Assembly (NCBI GenBank): GCA_009809945.1
Contig: WTPW01000978.1
Location: 187,470-251,469 of the forward strand
Length of the DNA: 64,000 nt
Origin: Gigaspora margarita
Lineage: Eukaryota > Glomeromycota > Glomeromycetes > Diversisporales > Gigasporaceae
Direction of reading: 5' to 3'
Shown one piece after another: positions 1 to 12,950 of the stretch. The translations under genes were made by a program, and so were the position numbers. Positions within the stretch are counted from its first letter, which is position 1. Each line of letters begins with the position of its first letter. Below the pieces are notes generated by a model that worked only from the letters and a program-made list of their open reading frames with translations, was not told where the DNA came from and made no database searches.

Positions 1-1380
1 CAACAATTAAAAGTATATGAAGATACTAGAACTGTTTAATTTATATAGTAAATAAAGGTTTTATTTATTGAAAGAGTATGAAGACTCGATGTTGAACTTG
101 GGGTCCACATCAGCTGCTTTTATACATTTTTGTTTTTCACAAATGTAATGGGCTATATCTATTACATGTACAATAAATGCTATATCTACTACTAATAAAA
201 TATATAGTATAAATAGTATAAATGTAATATATAAAATAAATGACATATGTGTTATAAATAAAATATAGAGTATATATGCTATAAATATGACATGTTTTAT
301 AAATGCTATATATGCACTTTGGCGCGCAGTAGATCGCCTAGCCAATCAAATTGTAGATACTATACTTGATTGTTCATTGGTTCCGATCTTGGCAACCAGT
401 GGTCATACAGAGATGATCTATAGCTCATTCAAACCATCTCATCGAGCTGAGGTGAATGATAGTTGTTTCATCAAATTCCAATTGTTGGATAAAGAGTTAT
501 GCCCGTTTTTTGTGTATTTTCATAGGTTAACAATATACTTGTTATTCAGATGTTTGAGTTTGCATTTGTTTGTTTATCCTATTTGGCTGACAAGCCTTAC
601 CCATTAGACAAACATTTAACCTCAAATTGGGTAGCATATATTTCTTTAATCATGAGTTAACTGTGCCTAATTTTGTAGATCTACCTTTTGCCTATAACAA
701 TACACCAAGCCCATTTTAATAATATTACTAGCATTAAAATGGTAATTTCCTTCTCTACAACTTTAACTAGAATTCCAAGTATAGTTGACATAATAAAAAA
801 ATTAGATTCGATCAAAAAATTCAAAGCTTTGTTATAAATTTCTTTATAATTTTTCTGCAATCCCATTGGTCGATTGAAATGTAGTAGTTACATGCTTTTT
901 TTAACATCATCATGTCTTAAAAAAAGTAGTAAAATTTTTTGGGGTATATTTAGATGTATCAAAAAAGTAGGTGCAGGTGTATCAAAAATGAAAGTTTTGT
1001 GCTTAGCTAGATCATATTAATCATGGGTCTGGCCAGCAGGCAAGAAGTTTTTGATTGGCTAAAAAGTTGATTATTATTAAATATCTTTGTTTTTTTTTTT
1101 ATTGAAAGTAAAAACATTTCAAAGGAACTATTTCCGCTGATCCTCAATACCGGTTTTAGACAAAAGGAAACTATTAAATAAAAACACAATCTCCAATAAA
1201 AAACATAACTCAAGCTCCTAAGTAAACATTTAACAAACAAGTAATCATCCAAGGTTTATTAGAAGCAAAATTTTAATCAAAGCCTACCAAGAGCTTTGTT
1301 TTACAAATTTTATTTTTTCGACAAAGGAAAAATAAATTTTTGGGAATACTGCCACTACCCTATTTTGCAGATTCTTTCAA
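1..1380. other. AT-rich stretch without a recognisable gene
   Basis: I see no credible coding region here. Positions 140-310 are low-complexity AT sequence built on repeated TATAAAT-like words. The short open frames on either strand have hydrophobic low-complexity translations and no family signature. The right part grades into the presumed 5' untranslated region of LINE-1. Confidence 0.6.
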
Positions 1381-1481
1381 GTTACACAAAACATGTCAAG
1401 ACAAGTAAACAAACGATCAAATCTCAGATAAATAAAACGTATAAAGACAACAACAAACATAAGTAAACAAACAGACACATG

Positions 1482-3430
1482 ACTAAAAAGGCAAAACTAT
1501 ATGGAGTAGATACACAACTACACAACCAATCAGAACTCGACTAACTAGGAATATTCTAGAACATTTATAGATCAATTATCAACCAGATAAAATAAGATTA
1601 ACATAGAAATCAAAAAATTATTCCAAAAGAAGGAACAAAAGATAGTAGGAATTTTGGAAAAATTCAAGAACAGAGTCCTTAAAAAGGACAAAGCAGTAAC
1701 AAAATATTTAGAAATTCAGTATGTAGAACTAATCTGTATCATTAGAGAAATTATTGAAGAATATGACTATATACAACACAAAATTGCACGAGGTTAGCAA
1801 ACATCAATAGAGAAGATAGAATTACTGGAAATAAATAAAAACACAAACCAGCCAAACAAGGTGGTCAACCAAGCACAAATAGCAAAAGATATGCTACTTC
1901 AACTAGAATGTGGTACTCATGACTATAGTACAAAGGAACTACAAACAACTATAAATAGAGATAAAAGTGCACATCGTCCATATAAACACAAACTTGGAGC
2001 AAGAGAATTACAAGAAGAAATTGTAAGAATAAACGGAACAACACACCTGCTAGAAAAAGAAAACCCAGTGGACATAGAAATATCAGAAAAAGAAGAAGTA
2101 AGCCCTGTTATTGCAAATGTAACCAATAAGATAAAGGTACTGCAAGACAGACTACAGAGCATGTCAATTCAAGAAGAAAGCAAGAAAAGTCACCCAACAG
2201 AAGTTGACAGTTCAATACATGACAAAGTTAGAGAGGACATATCTGCATCAAAATGGGCTCCATGTAACAGAATAAAACTCACAAGCACAAATCAAACACA
2301 GTCTATACAGGAAGTAACTACTATGACAAACCAAAGCTGTAACAGACAAAAACCTGTTACAATAATTACAATATGGGACCTCAGAAGACACAAGAGTGCA
2401 AAAAATCCGAAGATGCCTCTATACATATGGCAAAGCCACAATACTAGGTTACCAAAGAATTAGAAACAACAAGGCAGTGTGCATTGAAATTCAATGTAAA
2501 GACCAGTCAAGACTAGAGGTACTAAAGAACTCCTGGGCACTTACTATGAAGCAGAAAAACTGTGCCAGGTTACACCTAGAAAATTTAATGCAGATCTACA
2601 TCAAAAAAGAAACACATATAAACAATCTTACAAAATGTTCCAAGAACTGCACTTGAATCTAGTTTACTAAGCCAACTTAACTTCCATAAAACCAAATCAG
2701 TATTCATATATAACAACAGAAATGGAAACCCAAGGAGCTTAGTATTTATTTATTTACAGAAAGTCAAGACCTCAACAAAGCCACATCTCAAAGCATATAC
2801 TATTATAATACAAGGCTACATTGGAAGCTAAAAAGGTCATTACCATGTTCACACAAAGAGAAATCTATAGCAAGAGAGGAATACAACCCAAATAAGAAAA
2901 ACTTCTCGAAATAGAACCTCTAACCAAAACAGGCCACAGCAACACATGAGAAAGAAACAATAGAAAGCAGCAGGAACAGTCCATACTGCACTAAGGAAGA
3001 GACAGATCTCTACCTAAACTAGACCTGATGAAATACAACAAGGGTGGTCTATTCAACAGATAAGGGAATACAAAGACTCCCTACCATATGAGCAGCACTA
3101 GTCCATTAACAGAAAGAAAACTACTTGAGGAAATACTGGAAAGACTGAGCAATTTAGAAGGAAAGCAGGTAATTCCTGCCCAGCACTCCTAATGGGTACA
3201 CTAGTCCAATCAAAAATTATAAGGAAAAGGAGTTCACAACACAAACAAAGCAGAACTATATAGCAAACTGGTGAGGGACCTAGCACTTTTTCTTTCCAAA
3301 TAAGTAGACAATTACTCAAAAGTTGTAGTAATAGTGCAGCTTCCAATGGAAGGAAAAATAGTAATAATAATATTGCTCCTAGTACAGGTAACAACAACAA
3401 ATTAGCAATAGTTAATGCAATTCAAAACAA
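1482..3430 (+). pseudogene. LINE-1 ORF1 (nucleic-acid-binding protein), degenerate
   Basis: A possible start is the ATG at 1490, followed by a frame broken by TAA and TAG where Gln or Trp would be expected. The clearest open part is 1861-2463 (about 200 codons), rich in Lys, Glu and Thr. It contains a segment (VTIITIWDL, near 2360-2390) that matches the beginning of the RRM-like part of ORF1 in LINE-2 (YYFTIWDIP). ORF1 proteins of LINEs bind element RNA and chaperone target-primed reverse transcription. The continuation to about 3430 is shifted in frame and has no recognisable motif. The role is assigned from position and similarity to LINE-2. Confidence 0.55.
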
Positions 3431-3439
3431 GGAAAATAT

Positions 3440-6400
3440 AAACTTATAACTTAGTTGCCACAACATTAATGGCATCAAAGCAAATCCTCAAAAGTTAGAT
3501 CTTTTAGCTAATTGGTTAATCAAAAAACAAGTCAATGTAATGGGCCTAGTTGAAACTAACATTATATACAAGAAAGGATTTTTCTTATCAAAGAAGTTAA
3601 ATAATTTTACCTGTATATGGGCAGATGCAAACTCTATAAAAAGGAAAGGCTCAGGTGTAGGCCTAATAATAGACAACAAATGGGAAAGGCATATAGGAAA
3701 AATAGACAAAACAAGTGAATACCTGTTATCAATAAGCCTTCTACTTAAACAGTTAGAAATTATTATAATAGTTGTCTATATACCCTAATCAGTATTGTTA
3801 CGGGACAGCTTTGGACAATGATTTGGACAATTTTGGACAATTTTGAACAATTAAATAAAGTAAAATTACTTAAAATTTTATTAAGATAACCTATTTTAAT
3901 TTTAACTAGAATGTGTTTAGCACCTAAAAAAATATATAGTTATATATTTTTTAGATAGATTTATTAAATATTAAAGCCTGGACAAGCTTTGGACAATCTT
4001 GGACATTTGGACAATCTTGGACGTGAACAAGCCAAAAAAGGCTATGGACAGCCAAAACGTACAATACTGCCCCTAATGACAAAAACCAAAGTAGACTAAT
4101 TATGTGGAAGATCACTAAAAAATATATACAAAGATTATCTAATGCACAAATAATCATCATGGGGGATCTAAATGCAGTAGTCAATCAGGATCTAGACAGA
4201 ACTACAAGCAGCAACCAAACAAAGGAAAAAAAGATCCCGCTGCACAATTGGCTATTAAGGCAAGATTTTGTAGATATGTACAGTTATTGTATCCAAGCCA
4301 CATTAAGTTCACATGGTCAAACGGAACTAGCTCATCAAGAATAAACCAAATCTGAATAATAGAAGATTTACTTAAAAGAGTATGGAATGCAAAAATTCAG
4401 AGCTCAGAAGTGATCACAAACAGTGATCATGCAATTATTTCTGCTCTAATCAACTTGGACCACTTAATGTTCAACAACAACATAGCAAAAACAAGAGCAA
4501 AGGGTATTAAAAGAACAGTCTATTTATATGAAGAAGCGAGTTCAGAAGACTAGGACAACTATAGGAACTACCTAGAGCAGAAGCTAAAAATGAGCGACCG
4601 AATCATAAATCTTTTACAAAATTAACACCATGAGGAACAAACAGAAGCAAATAATGTAGACCAGATCTGGGACATAATAGTCAATAGCATAACAGAGGCA
4701 GCAAATATCTACCTATCCAAAAAGAGACTACAATACTCAATAAACAATAGAAGAAGACAGAAGAAGGAAAAAAGTCTAAAACATACAAAGCTATAGTCCA
4801 ACTTAGTAAATGAATAAGAAAAGGAAAAAAGAATCAAACCCAAAAAAGTGATGCAGTTCTTAGAGAGGAAATGACCCAAAGCATAAGAGAAATCAACAAA
4901 AAACTGAATATTGAAATTGCAAGCATAGGAGAACATTGGTCAAGTAAGCTCATTCAAGACCTAAAAGAATAGTAAATGATACTAAACCAAAAAGACAAAG
5001 CAGACAAAAACCATGCCAAGTTAAAAGAAATACAAGAAAGAATTAATGATAGATGCGAATGATAAATGGGAAACAGGGCAAAATGTTAGCAAGTCTTTTG
5101 GATGAACCATTCAATAAAATTAAAATCGACAGACTTGTAAAGGAAAACAGCTTTCAGAGATTCTTGCTACTAGAGAGAGATGAAATCCTAGCACATACTA
5201 AAGAGCATTTCAGTTCACAGTTCAAGGAGAAAGGTCTAAACCTTGAAGAAATACTAGGCAAATGGAAAAACATTTACAAGCCCAAAGAGTATATCCAGAA
5301 AAGCATGTACTATTTAGTTAATGAAGATATAACAGAAGAAGAGTGGGAACAGGTAGTGTTAACTGCAAGTAACATGTCAGCCCCTGGGGCATCTGGAATA
5401 TCTTATACACTTAACAAAATGGCAGGCCCTTTTTCGCAACAGATATTTAAAGAATTCGCAAACATGTACCTTATACGTGGCCAAGTTCCAAGAAAATAGA
5501 AATTGGCAACCATTTACCCTATACCAAAAATGGATAGCTAGGAGTTTAATCTAAGCAATGTTCATCCAATAGCCCTGCTTGAAACATTTAGAAAGTTAGT
5601 TACTAAAATCATTACAAAAAGGCTAGCCAAAATTATAGTAGAAAATAATATCCTAAAAGGGCCAATTTTGTGGGGTTGCCAGGAAGTTCAACAGAAGACC
5701 CAATACATATAATAAATGATCTAATCGAGGATGCAAAAGAAAATAATAGAAGCTCTGGGTCTTATTTCAAGACATAAAAAAAGCATTTGACTTAGTCTCT
5801 CTACAAATGCTTGAAATGGCCCTCATCCGTCTAAAAGTTCCAAAAGAAACTACTAACTTTCTGCTTTAACTCTTTGACAAAAGACAAGCCAAGGTTATAA
5901 CAGAAGTAGGAGAAATAGAAACCTTCGAAGTTGGAAGAGAAATCGACTAGGATGAAACAATATCTCCCCTACTCTAAAGAATCTTCTATGACCCTCTACT
6001 AGACTATATCCAAAACTACACACAACTCGGCTATACAATAAGTGTCAAAATCCCTACAGATATCATTAGAGAAAGCTACAGGGAAAAAAATGAAGGCAAG
6101 CAATACTAACATTTGCAGATTATGCAGATAGTCAAGAGCAATTAGAAGAAATCATCAATATTGCAGATGCTTTCTACAAAATTAATAATATTCAAGTAAA
6201 CAGTAAAAAATCCAAGCTTCTTGTATTTAATAGGTCAACAAAATCAAAATTGAGACAAATAGAAGTAAGTGGTTCCATGGTCCAAGAGGAAAAGCCTTCA
6301 GCAATAACATGCTTCCTAGGGTCAGCTCAATAGTAAACTAAAAAAGAAGCATGCTTTTGCCAAAGCCAAAGCAATAATCGCTTCAACGACTACTTCTCTG

Positions 6401-8991
6401 AGGTTCAAAAAACTAACAATGAGCCAGATTATATATATTAACAATGCTTGCATAGTTCCCAAATTAGTATACATGCTACAAATAGCAGGACTAGCAAAAA
6501 GAAAGCTGGAGGAACTACAATAACCAATATTAAAGCTAGCCAAAACCAAAGCAGAACTAGTATCTACAATAGCTAATAGCATTCTTTATTATTCCAATAT
6601 TTGTAACTTCAAAAACCTTGCAAGCAAAATTATAATCAAACAGATCTCAAGCCTACACGCAAGATTAAACTCTGCAGACCAGAAGCAGAAATGTCAGAAA
6701 TACGATTTCTACAAGGCCTCTCAATAGAAAGACTCGTAGATATTATATAGGACCCAAAATACAGCAAATTACTACAAGGCCTCTGGAAAAACACAATTTA
6801 ATTGCCAAATGATAGGAAAAGCACTAGAGCACCAAATAAACTTCAAACCAAAAAGTGTTAAATAGAAAATAAAAGGAGAAGCCCAACAATCTTGGACTTA
6901 TTTAGCCCCAAACTCAATTTCAAGGCAGCAAAAACCCTAGAAAAATTTAATATATTCTACGCTAATCAGCTTATTCTTCAAGATAATAAAACCCTAGCAA
7001 CTTGAAGCCAACTCAAACTTATTAAAGGTGCAACAAGAAAAGGAAGGAAACCAACCTGGTTTGAACACCTAGAGTCAATAGTACTTCAAGACTCAGTTAC
7101 AAGAAAAATAAAAGATAATTTCTATACCAGTACAGACCTAAGGGGCCTGGCTATCCCAACCTGCATCATCTCGCAGCTGATAAAAGAATTAAAGACTGGG
7201 TAATAACAAAGAAAATAGATAATGAACCTATCTTAGGACACATCATTAAAAAGAACTCTAACTCAGTACTTATTAAGCATTGGAAAGAACTAGATCATCT
7301 GGTTCCGAGCCAAAGCAAATTTGAAAAGTGCAAAAAATGCTCCCTATCAACAGACCCAACTCAAGACTTATGCACTTTAAGGATAAGCAAAGGGAAAATA
7401 CTGGGTGTCCTCCCCAAGGCTGCACTGGAATTAGCATTGAAAACGATCAAGATCAAAATAAATTTGTGGCAGGGAGTAAAGAACAATCAACAAAGCAATC
7501 CTGAAAGTCCATTCCTTGGTCTAAAAGATATATAATGCCTTGAAATTGAATTGATTCAAAGGCAACAATTCAACAACAAACTAAGTCTCTAGCTGATAGA
7601 GGAACTAAGCTGCAATATAGACAGAAATAAAAAACTATCTACTTTTATACAGATGGTTCCCTTTTCGAGGCAGCACTAAACAAAGTAGAGAATCCAGTAA
7701 TAGGTACAGCATGGGTCCAAGTTGACAAAGATGAGAATCTAGTCATTGAACAAGGCATGTATAGAATTAGAAACTGGCTATCGTCAACCAGGTCAGAACT
7801 GCTAGCAATCCTGATAGTTCATTATACAGTCCCAGAAAAATTGACAGTAAAAATTTTTACAGATAGTGAATCAGCAATAGCAGGAATCCAAGAAGGATAG
7901 ACTAAACAAATGAACAAGTGGTGGAACAAACAAAAAAATAGTTCAATTATATCTAGAATTATAGAATTAATGAGTATTAAAGATTTAGAGGTAGAGTTAA
8001 ATAAGATAGAAGATCATAGTGGAAACAAATAGAACAACTTGGTAGATAGTATTGCAAAAAAGGGTGCCCTGGACAATAATATACCTATACTTAACTTTCA
8101 AGAGGTTCTGAGCCTTAGAGTATTGATCCTTTAGAAGAACTACCTATTGGACAGCCCTATAAGAAAAATGCTTTAGACTATCAAAGAATTCACAACAGAA
8201 ATAGAATGGCTCTATACCAGCCAAATCCAAGATCTAGAAAACAATCTAATAAATACCAAGTTCCTTTGGCCAAATTTGTGGATTCGCCTCAAGTCACTAT
8301 TAGGAGTAAGGTGCACCACACTTGCCAAAAGTAAGAAGATAAATACTATAATAAATACATTTACAACAAACTTCCCATTCTGGCTATTTTGAACAAGAGA
8401 AAACTAGAACTATATGAAAGAGCTTGGTGCATAATCTGTGACAACCAAATAGCAGAAACACAAGACTATCTCGCTACCTGCAGGGGCTATGAAGCCAAGT
8501 AGCAAGAAATTGAATCACAAATCTCTCAAATACTCTGGAATTCTTTGGAGCAGAACTTGCAAAGAAAAATTTTACTAGAAAGACTAACTAGCTGGCTTTA
8601 CGATAAAACACAAGATCAAAAAGAAGCAATTAGAGAAGAAATCATCAAAAACCTGACAAGAAAGAAGACAGAACAAACTCTTTACGAAGCTTGTAGAAAA
8701 AACAATACTGTGCAGCAAGTACTTACCCTATGGTTAAACTTATCTTGGAACCTATTCTATGAAAACATATGGAAGCCAAGATGCGAAACAGTTATTGCTT
8801 GGGAAAAAAGTATAGGTATAGGAAAAAAAGCTAAACAGGGATCCAAGTCAAGGCCCATAGCAGTAAGAAGCAAAGAAATGCTCAAGAAAAGAAATGAGGC
8901 TCTGGAGCTTAAAAGGCTAAAAGGTAAAGAAGCACCCCCAAGTGATATATTTAGCCAAAAGGAAAAGAGGAAAGAAATGGACCAACTATGA
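3440..8991 (+). pseudogene. LINE-1 ORF2: endonuclease, reverse transcriptase, RNase H
   Basis: In order: an AP-endonuclease domain (HNINGI near 3455, the catalytic Glu in GLVETN near 3550, YIPP interrupted at 3790, GDLNAVV near 4162, SDHAI near 4425); a reverse transcriptase from about 5380 to 6250 (SAPGASGI, PIPKM, a DIKKAFD motif A near 5770, DQDETISPLL motif B near 5950, and a degraded motif C, FADYADS, near 6115); RNase H from about 7640 to 8080 (YTDGS, SELLAI, FTDSESA, NNLVDS, so all four acidic residues remain); a CxxC zinc knuckle near 8440 in which the expected His appears as Tyr; and a Lys-rich tail. In-frame TAG codons replace Trp at 5497, 5539, 7898 and 8030, and there are several frameshifts. 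The C-terminal frame 8545-8991 is still open. Confidence 0.85.
3790..4069. mobile_element. 280-bp hAT-type MITE, copy A
   Basis: Terminal inverted repeats CAGTATTGT and ACAATACTG bound a 280-bp non-coding insert filled with TGGACAA words. The flanks ACCCTAAT (3782-3789) and CCCCTAAT (4070-4077) match at 7 of 8 bases, as expected for the 8-bp duplication of hAT transposons. Removing the insert restores the endonuclease reading frame of LINE-1 across YIPPNDKN, which confirms both ends. A second copy of the same length lies at 44687-44966. Confidence 0.85.
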
Positions 8992-9232
8992 TTAGAGTGT
9001 TTAGAGAAATTTATTACCAAAGGGGTGAGACCCTTTTGGTTAAAAAAATAGGCTGTCTGACATAGCCCCTAGTCAAACATACATAAGACTAGTGCAGCAG
9101 ATCGCACTTGATTTTCCATTGAGAAAATAGAGTAATATTGGACTAGAGAAAATAGCATTATATGTACATATAATTTTTAAATTTTAATAAAGTTCGGCAA
9201 GACTGCCTAAGATTAAAAAGAAAAATTTTCTT

Positions 9233-9493
9233 AATCAGTTAACCAAACTGAAACATTTGGTGTCAACTGATTCAACCAATTAAGATTACTTCATGTTTAC
9301 TTTCAGGAATTTTTAAACTTTTACTCAAATTTTTGTTTCGACCTTGCTTGTCTACTATGTTCATTTATTTTCTTTCAAAAATTTTTAGAACTTTGCTCTT
9401 TTATGATGTCATTTATATTTCTCAACTAATTAAGCATTTACTCAACCCATTAACTAAAACTTATTTGGTTTGGGTTAGTTAACCGATTATAGT
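9233..9493. repeat. Possible MITE with GTTAACC-type inverted ends
   Basis: Inverted arms TAATCAGTTAACCAAAC (left) and GTTTGGGTTAGTTAACCGATTA (right, shown here in two parts: GTTTGGGTTAG and TTAACCGATTA) enclose about 260 bp that also contains internal ACTAATTAA-like words. No target duplication could be fixed. It sits directly at the 3' end of LINE-1. Confidence 0.35.
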
Positions 9494-9894
9494 CCAACTG
9501 GTACAAATTACTAATTTATATTAAAGTTTGTTTGTGTGTCACCTTCTCTAAATCAAGTAAGAATACTGTATCATAATTTTTTCACAAAAACAAAGTTTGC
9601 CAATTAAGGATAACTATAAATTTATTTCAATAAATAAGAATTAGAGTTTGGCCCTGCCACATTGCTTGAACTAGATAAAAATGAGTATGCAATCAATTTA
9701 TATTTATACTAGTTTAATAGGTAGTGCAAAGTGCTACCCATCTTATTTTTGATTTTTTTTTAAAATTATATTGTTAAAACTTTTTTACAGAGCATATTTA
9801 TTGCAGCATACAAATATATAGTTAAATTTAAATAAGTTAAATTGAAATTACACTAACACGATTTTATCATTATTTACAAAAAAAGAAAAAAAAA

Positions 9895-11460
9895 CAAAAA
9901 AATTTGTCTAATTGACCCAAATTTTCATATTTCATGTTATACGAAATGAAAAATCAACTTTGTGTTGCCTAATCTTAGATATAACATTATTCTATTATAA
10001 AAAAAAAAGAAAAATATCTGACTGGCTGACCAAATGTTTCAGATTCCATGTGTTACAAAATGAAAAATCAATTTGCAGGGCTAATCTTAGATGTAAAACA
10101 TTATTTTATTAATTTACAATAAATTTAAAAATCAAAAAAAAAGAAAAAAAAAAGAAAAAAAATTTGACTAGCTGACTCAAGTTTCAAGTATTTATATAAA
10201 GCAAAACAAAAAATCAACTTGCACGTTCTAATCTTAGATGTAAACATTATTCTATTAATACTGTAAATTAAACAAATAAATAAAATAAAAAATATCTGAC
10301 TGACTGACCCAAGTTTTCAGATTTTATATAATGTATAACGAAACATCAACTTTGTGTGGCCTTATTTTAGATGCAAATATTATTTTATTAATTTACAGTA
10401 ACTTAAAAAAAAATCTGACTGATCTAAGGTTTTAGATTTAATGTAATACAAAATGAAAATCAACTTCATATGGCATAATCTTAGATGTAAGCATTATTCT
10501 ATTAAATTACTATAAATTAAAAAAAAAAAAAACACATAAAAAATCTGACTAACCAACCCAAATTTTCAGATCCTATATAATGCAAAATAAAAAATCAATT
10601 TGCATAGTCTAATCTTAAATTAGGCATGAACATTATTCTATTAATTTATTGCAAAACAAATCAACTTTGTGTGGTCTAATCTTTGATATGAACAATATTA
10701 TATTAATTTACAGTAAATTTAAACAAAAAAAAAAAGAAAAAGGATATTTTACTGGCTAACCCAAGTTTCAGATTCCATGTAATACAAAATAAAAAATCAA
10801 CTTTATGTGGTCTAATCTTAGATGTATCTATTATTCTATTAATTTTAATCTTAAACATGAACATTATTCTATTAATTTATAGTAAATAAAAAAATTTTAC
10901 TAATCAACCCAAGTTTTCAAATTCCATGTAATGTAAAATAAAAAATCAACTTTTATGTGATCTAATCTTAGACATAAACATAATTTTATTATTTATAGTA
11001 AAATAAAAATCTGACTAATCCAAGTTTTTAGATTTTATATAGTGCTAAACAAAAAATTAACTTTGCATGGCCTAATCTTAGACATGGTTATTATTATATT
11101 AATTTAGTACAAAATGAAAAATCAACTTTTAATTTACAGTAAATTAAAAACTAAAACACAGAATAATTAACATGCAATTAGAAGCAATAAAAAAGTTAGT
11201 TAATATTTAAAAATATAAAATAAATTAAAAAAAATTCTGACTGACTGACCCAAGTTTTCAGATTCTATGTAACATAAAGCAAAAAATCAAGTTTGCATGG
11301 CCTAATCTTAGATGTGAATATTATTCTATTAATATATAGTAAATTAAAAATAAATAAATAAATCTAACTAATCTAAGTTTTTAGATTCCATATTATGCAG
11401 AATAAAAAATCAACTTTGTATATTCTAATAATATATGCATATTATTTTATTAATGTACTA
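9895..11460. repeat. Diverged tandem array, unit about 110-140 bp, about 12 copies
   Basis: A recurring block reads roughly CTGACTGACCCAAG, then TTTCAGATTCCATGTAA, then AAAAATCAACTTTG, then CCTAATCTTAGATGTAA, then CATTATTCTATTAATTTA, then an A-rich spacer. The ATCAACTT core recurs near 9951, 10344, 10456, 10795, 10947, 11128 and 11408, with weaker copies between. Copies differ by many substitutions and by spacer length, so the array is old. Short open frames across it are not genes. Confidence 0.8.
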
Positions 11461-11492
11461 TATAAGTATTAAATAATGCTTTCCTGTGTGTT

Positions 11493-12125
11493 AACTAATT
11501 GATCTGCATGTTATTTTGAGTACATGCATGTGTGTTATTTTGAAATAAGGGTATTCTATAAATAACATTATGTACCTCTACATAGTAGCGCTTGACCCCC
11601 CCCACTATATAAAAAAAATTTTAAAAATCCGTATGTTTATATATAAAATCTTACAAAACTTGAATATATTATGACCCAGTGCTCCAATCTGGATGATTTT
11701 GGTAACATTCGATTTGTCTCTATGAGATGAATCCAATGGTACCAAAGCATTTCATTTGGATCACTGGATCATATTTTATTAATGAAATACTATTGATTTT
11801 ATAGTAATTTTATAAAAAAAACATAATAACCAATAGTATTTTGTTAATAAAACGTGATTCAGTGATCCAAATTAAATGATTTTGGTACCATTCGATTCCT
11901 CTACTCGAGACGATTCGAATGGTACCAAAATCGTCCAATTTTGACTACTGGATCAAGTTTTAGACAAATTTTTATAAAAAAATTACGTTATATTGGAGGG
12001 ACCCCTCTACATATTGGAAAATTGTTATATTTTGGGGAACCCCCCTCAAGCATAACGTAATTTATAGATGCCCCATAATAACTAAATTTTAAAGCCAAAT
12101 ATTTTAAAATAACATGCATGTGCTT
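11493..12125. repeat. Nested foldback (palindromic) repeat
   Basis: Outer arms CATGCATGTGTGTTATTTTG (left) and ATGCATG-containing sequence near 12108 (right), intermediate arms TCTATAAATAACATTATG and CATAACGTAATTTATAGA, and an inner hairpin TTTGGTACCATTCGA / TCGAATGGTACCAAA (11880-11940) are all self-complementary. The C-rich and G-rich runs at 11598 and 12003-12050 pair as well. This looks like a foldback transposon. No duplication of fixed length was confirmed. Confidence 0.6.
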
Positions 12126-12338
12126 TTCATAGTGAGATCTAAAAAAAGGCTTATGATATAGCAACTTACTAGTAGCCCTATAAAGTTACTATATAATAGT
12201 TTAGATATTCATTTCATACTACAATAAAACCTTAAAAATCATTATCAAAAATATAATTTCTTATTAAAATAATAATTATTTCTTATAAATCTTACTTTCG
12301 TTATTATAAATAAAAATGCTTATATATATTTTGTCTAC

Positions 12339-12934
12339 AGTAGGGCATAAAGGGGAGTTCTGGGACAATTTTTTGGTACCCTAGGTACTAAAGTATTCAT
12401 TTTGTCTTTTAGATCGCTCAAGAAGCCTATATTCTATATCAACTCTTTTGTACCTATATAAAAACCAGGGTACCAAAAATTATATATCTTGAACTCACTA
12501 TTTTTATATTTTATAATAAAATTGGATAATGATAAAAAAATGATTGCATCATCACACCTGATATCATATACTATTCATCTATATATAAATCAAGGTACCA
12601 AAAATTAAGTATCTATTTCTCTTTTATATTACTTTTGTTAATATTTACCAACATAATAGCTTCTAATATGATCAGGACATCTACCACTTTTAGACCGAGT
12701 AGGTTTACTACAATTAGTACAAGGAAAGCGTTTGATTGCATTTTTATGAAGCTAGCACCCTTTAGGATTCATAAAAGATCAACCGCATATCTCTCCAGTA
12801 TATAAAAGAAAATCAGATATATATTCACCTAATTGCATTTTTTATATATGCCTAGTACATATTAATTTTCAAATTGAATAAAAATATTTTATAAGTAATG
12901 GATAAGGAATTTTATACCAGCACCCATATACAAA
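12339..12934. repeat. Left terminal inverted repeat of the Polinton-like element
   Basis: It matches 35818-36412 in reverse complement with scattered substitutions and a few indels over about 595 bp. The outermost bases are AGTAGGGCATAAAGGGG and the innermost are CACCCATATACAAA. It contains repeated GGTACC-containing words and a small minus-strand gene (12605-12838). Confidence 0.9.
12605..12838 (-). pseudogene. TIR-internal small zinc-binding protein, left copy (broken)
   Basis: A 78-codon frame starts at an ATG (12838) with MQLGEYISDF and ends at TAA (12605). It contains CTNC, then GRCPDH, a CxxC...CxxH arrangement typical of a small zinc ribbon or finger, followed by a basic IRSYYVGKY segment. 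There are in-frame stops at codons 20, 29, 67 and 70, several at positions where the right-hand copy keeps a sense codon. Transcription would run outward, toward the element end. The function is unknown; a DNA-binding role at the TIR is only an inference from its position and zinc ligands. Confidence 0.6.
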
Positions 12935-12950
12935 TTCATACTATTATTTT

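Larger units (their letters stand above)
1380..9225 (+). mobile_element. LINE-1: decayed APE-type non-LTR retrotransposon with RNase H
   Basis: A long element with the order ORF1, AP endonuclease, reverse transcriptase, RNase H and C-terminal zinc knuckle, all on the plus strand. It ends in an AATAAA-containing A-rich tail near 9190-9225. The 5' boundary is uncertain; A-rich leader sequence full of CAAACAAAC-type words begins near 1380 and resembles the leader of LINE-2. No clear target duplication was found. Both reading frames are broken by many stops, so this copy cannot move by itself. It is related to LINE-2 (19733-31478) but clearly diverged from it. APE plus RT plus RNase H places it in the I/Tad-like group; the exact clade would need a tree. 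Confidence 0.85.

Noticed and set aside
61-607. Open frames on both strands near the left end
   Set aside because: Translations are low-complexity, dominated by Ile/Phe/Tyr from AT repeats, overlap each other on opposite strands and show no family motif.
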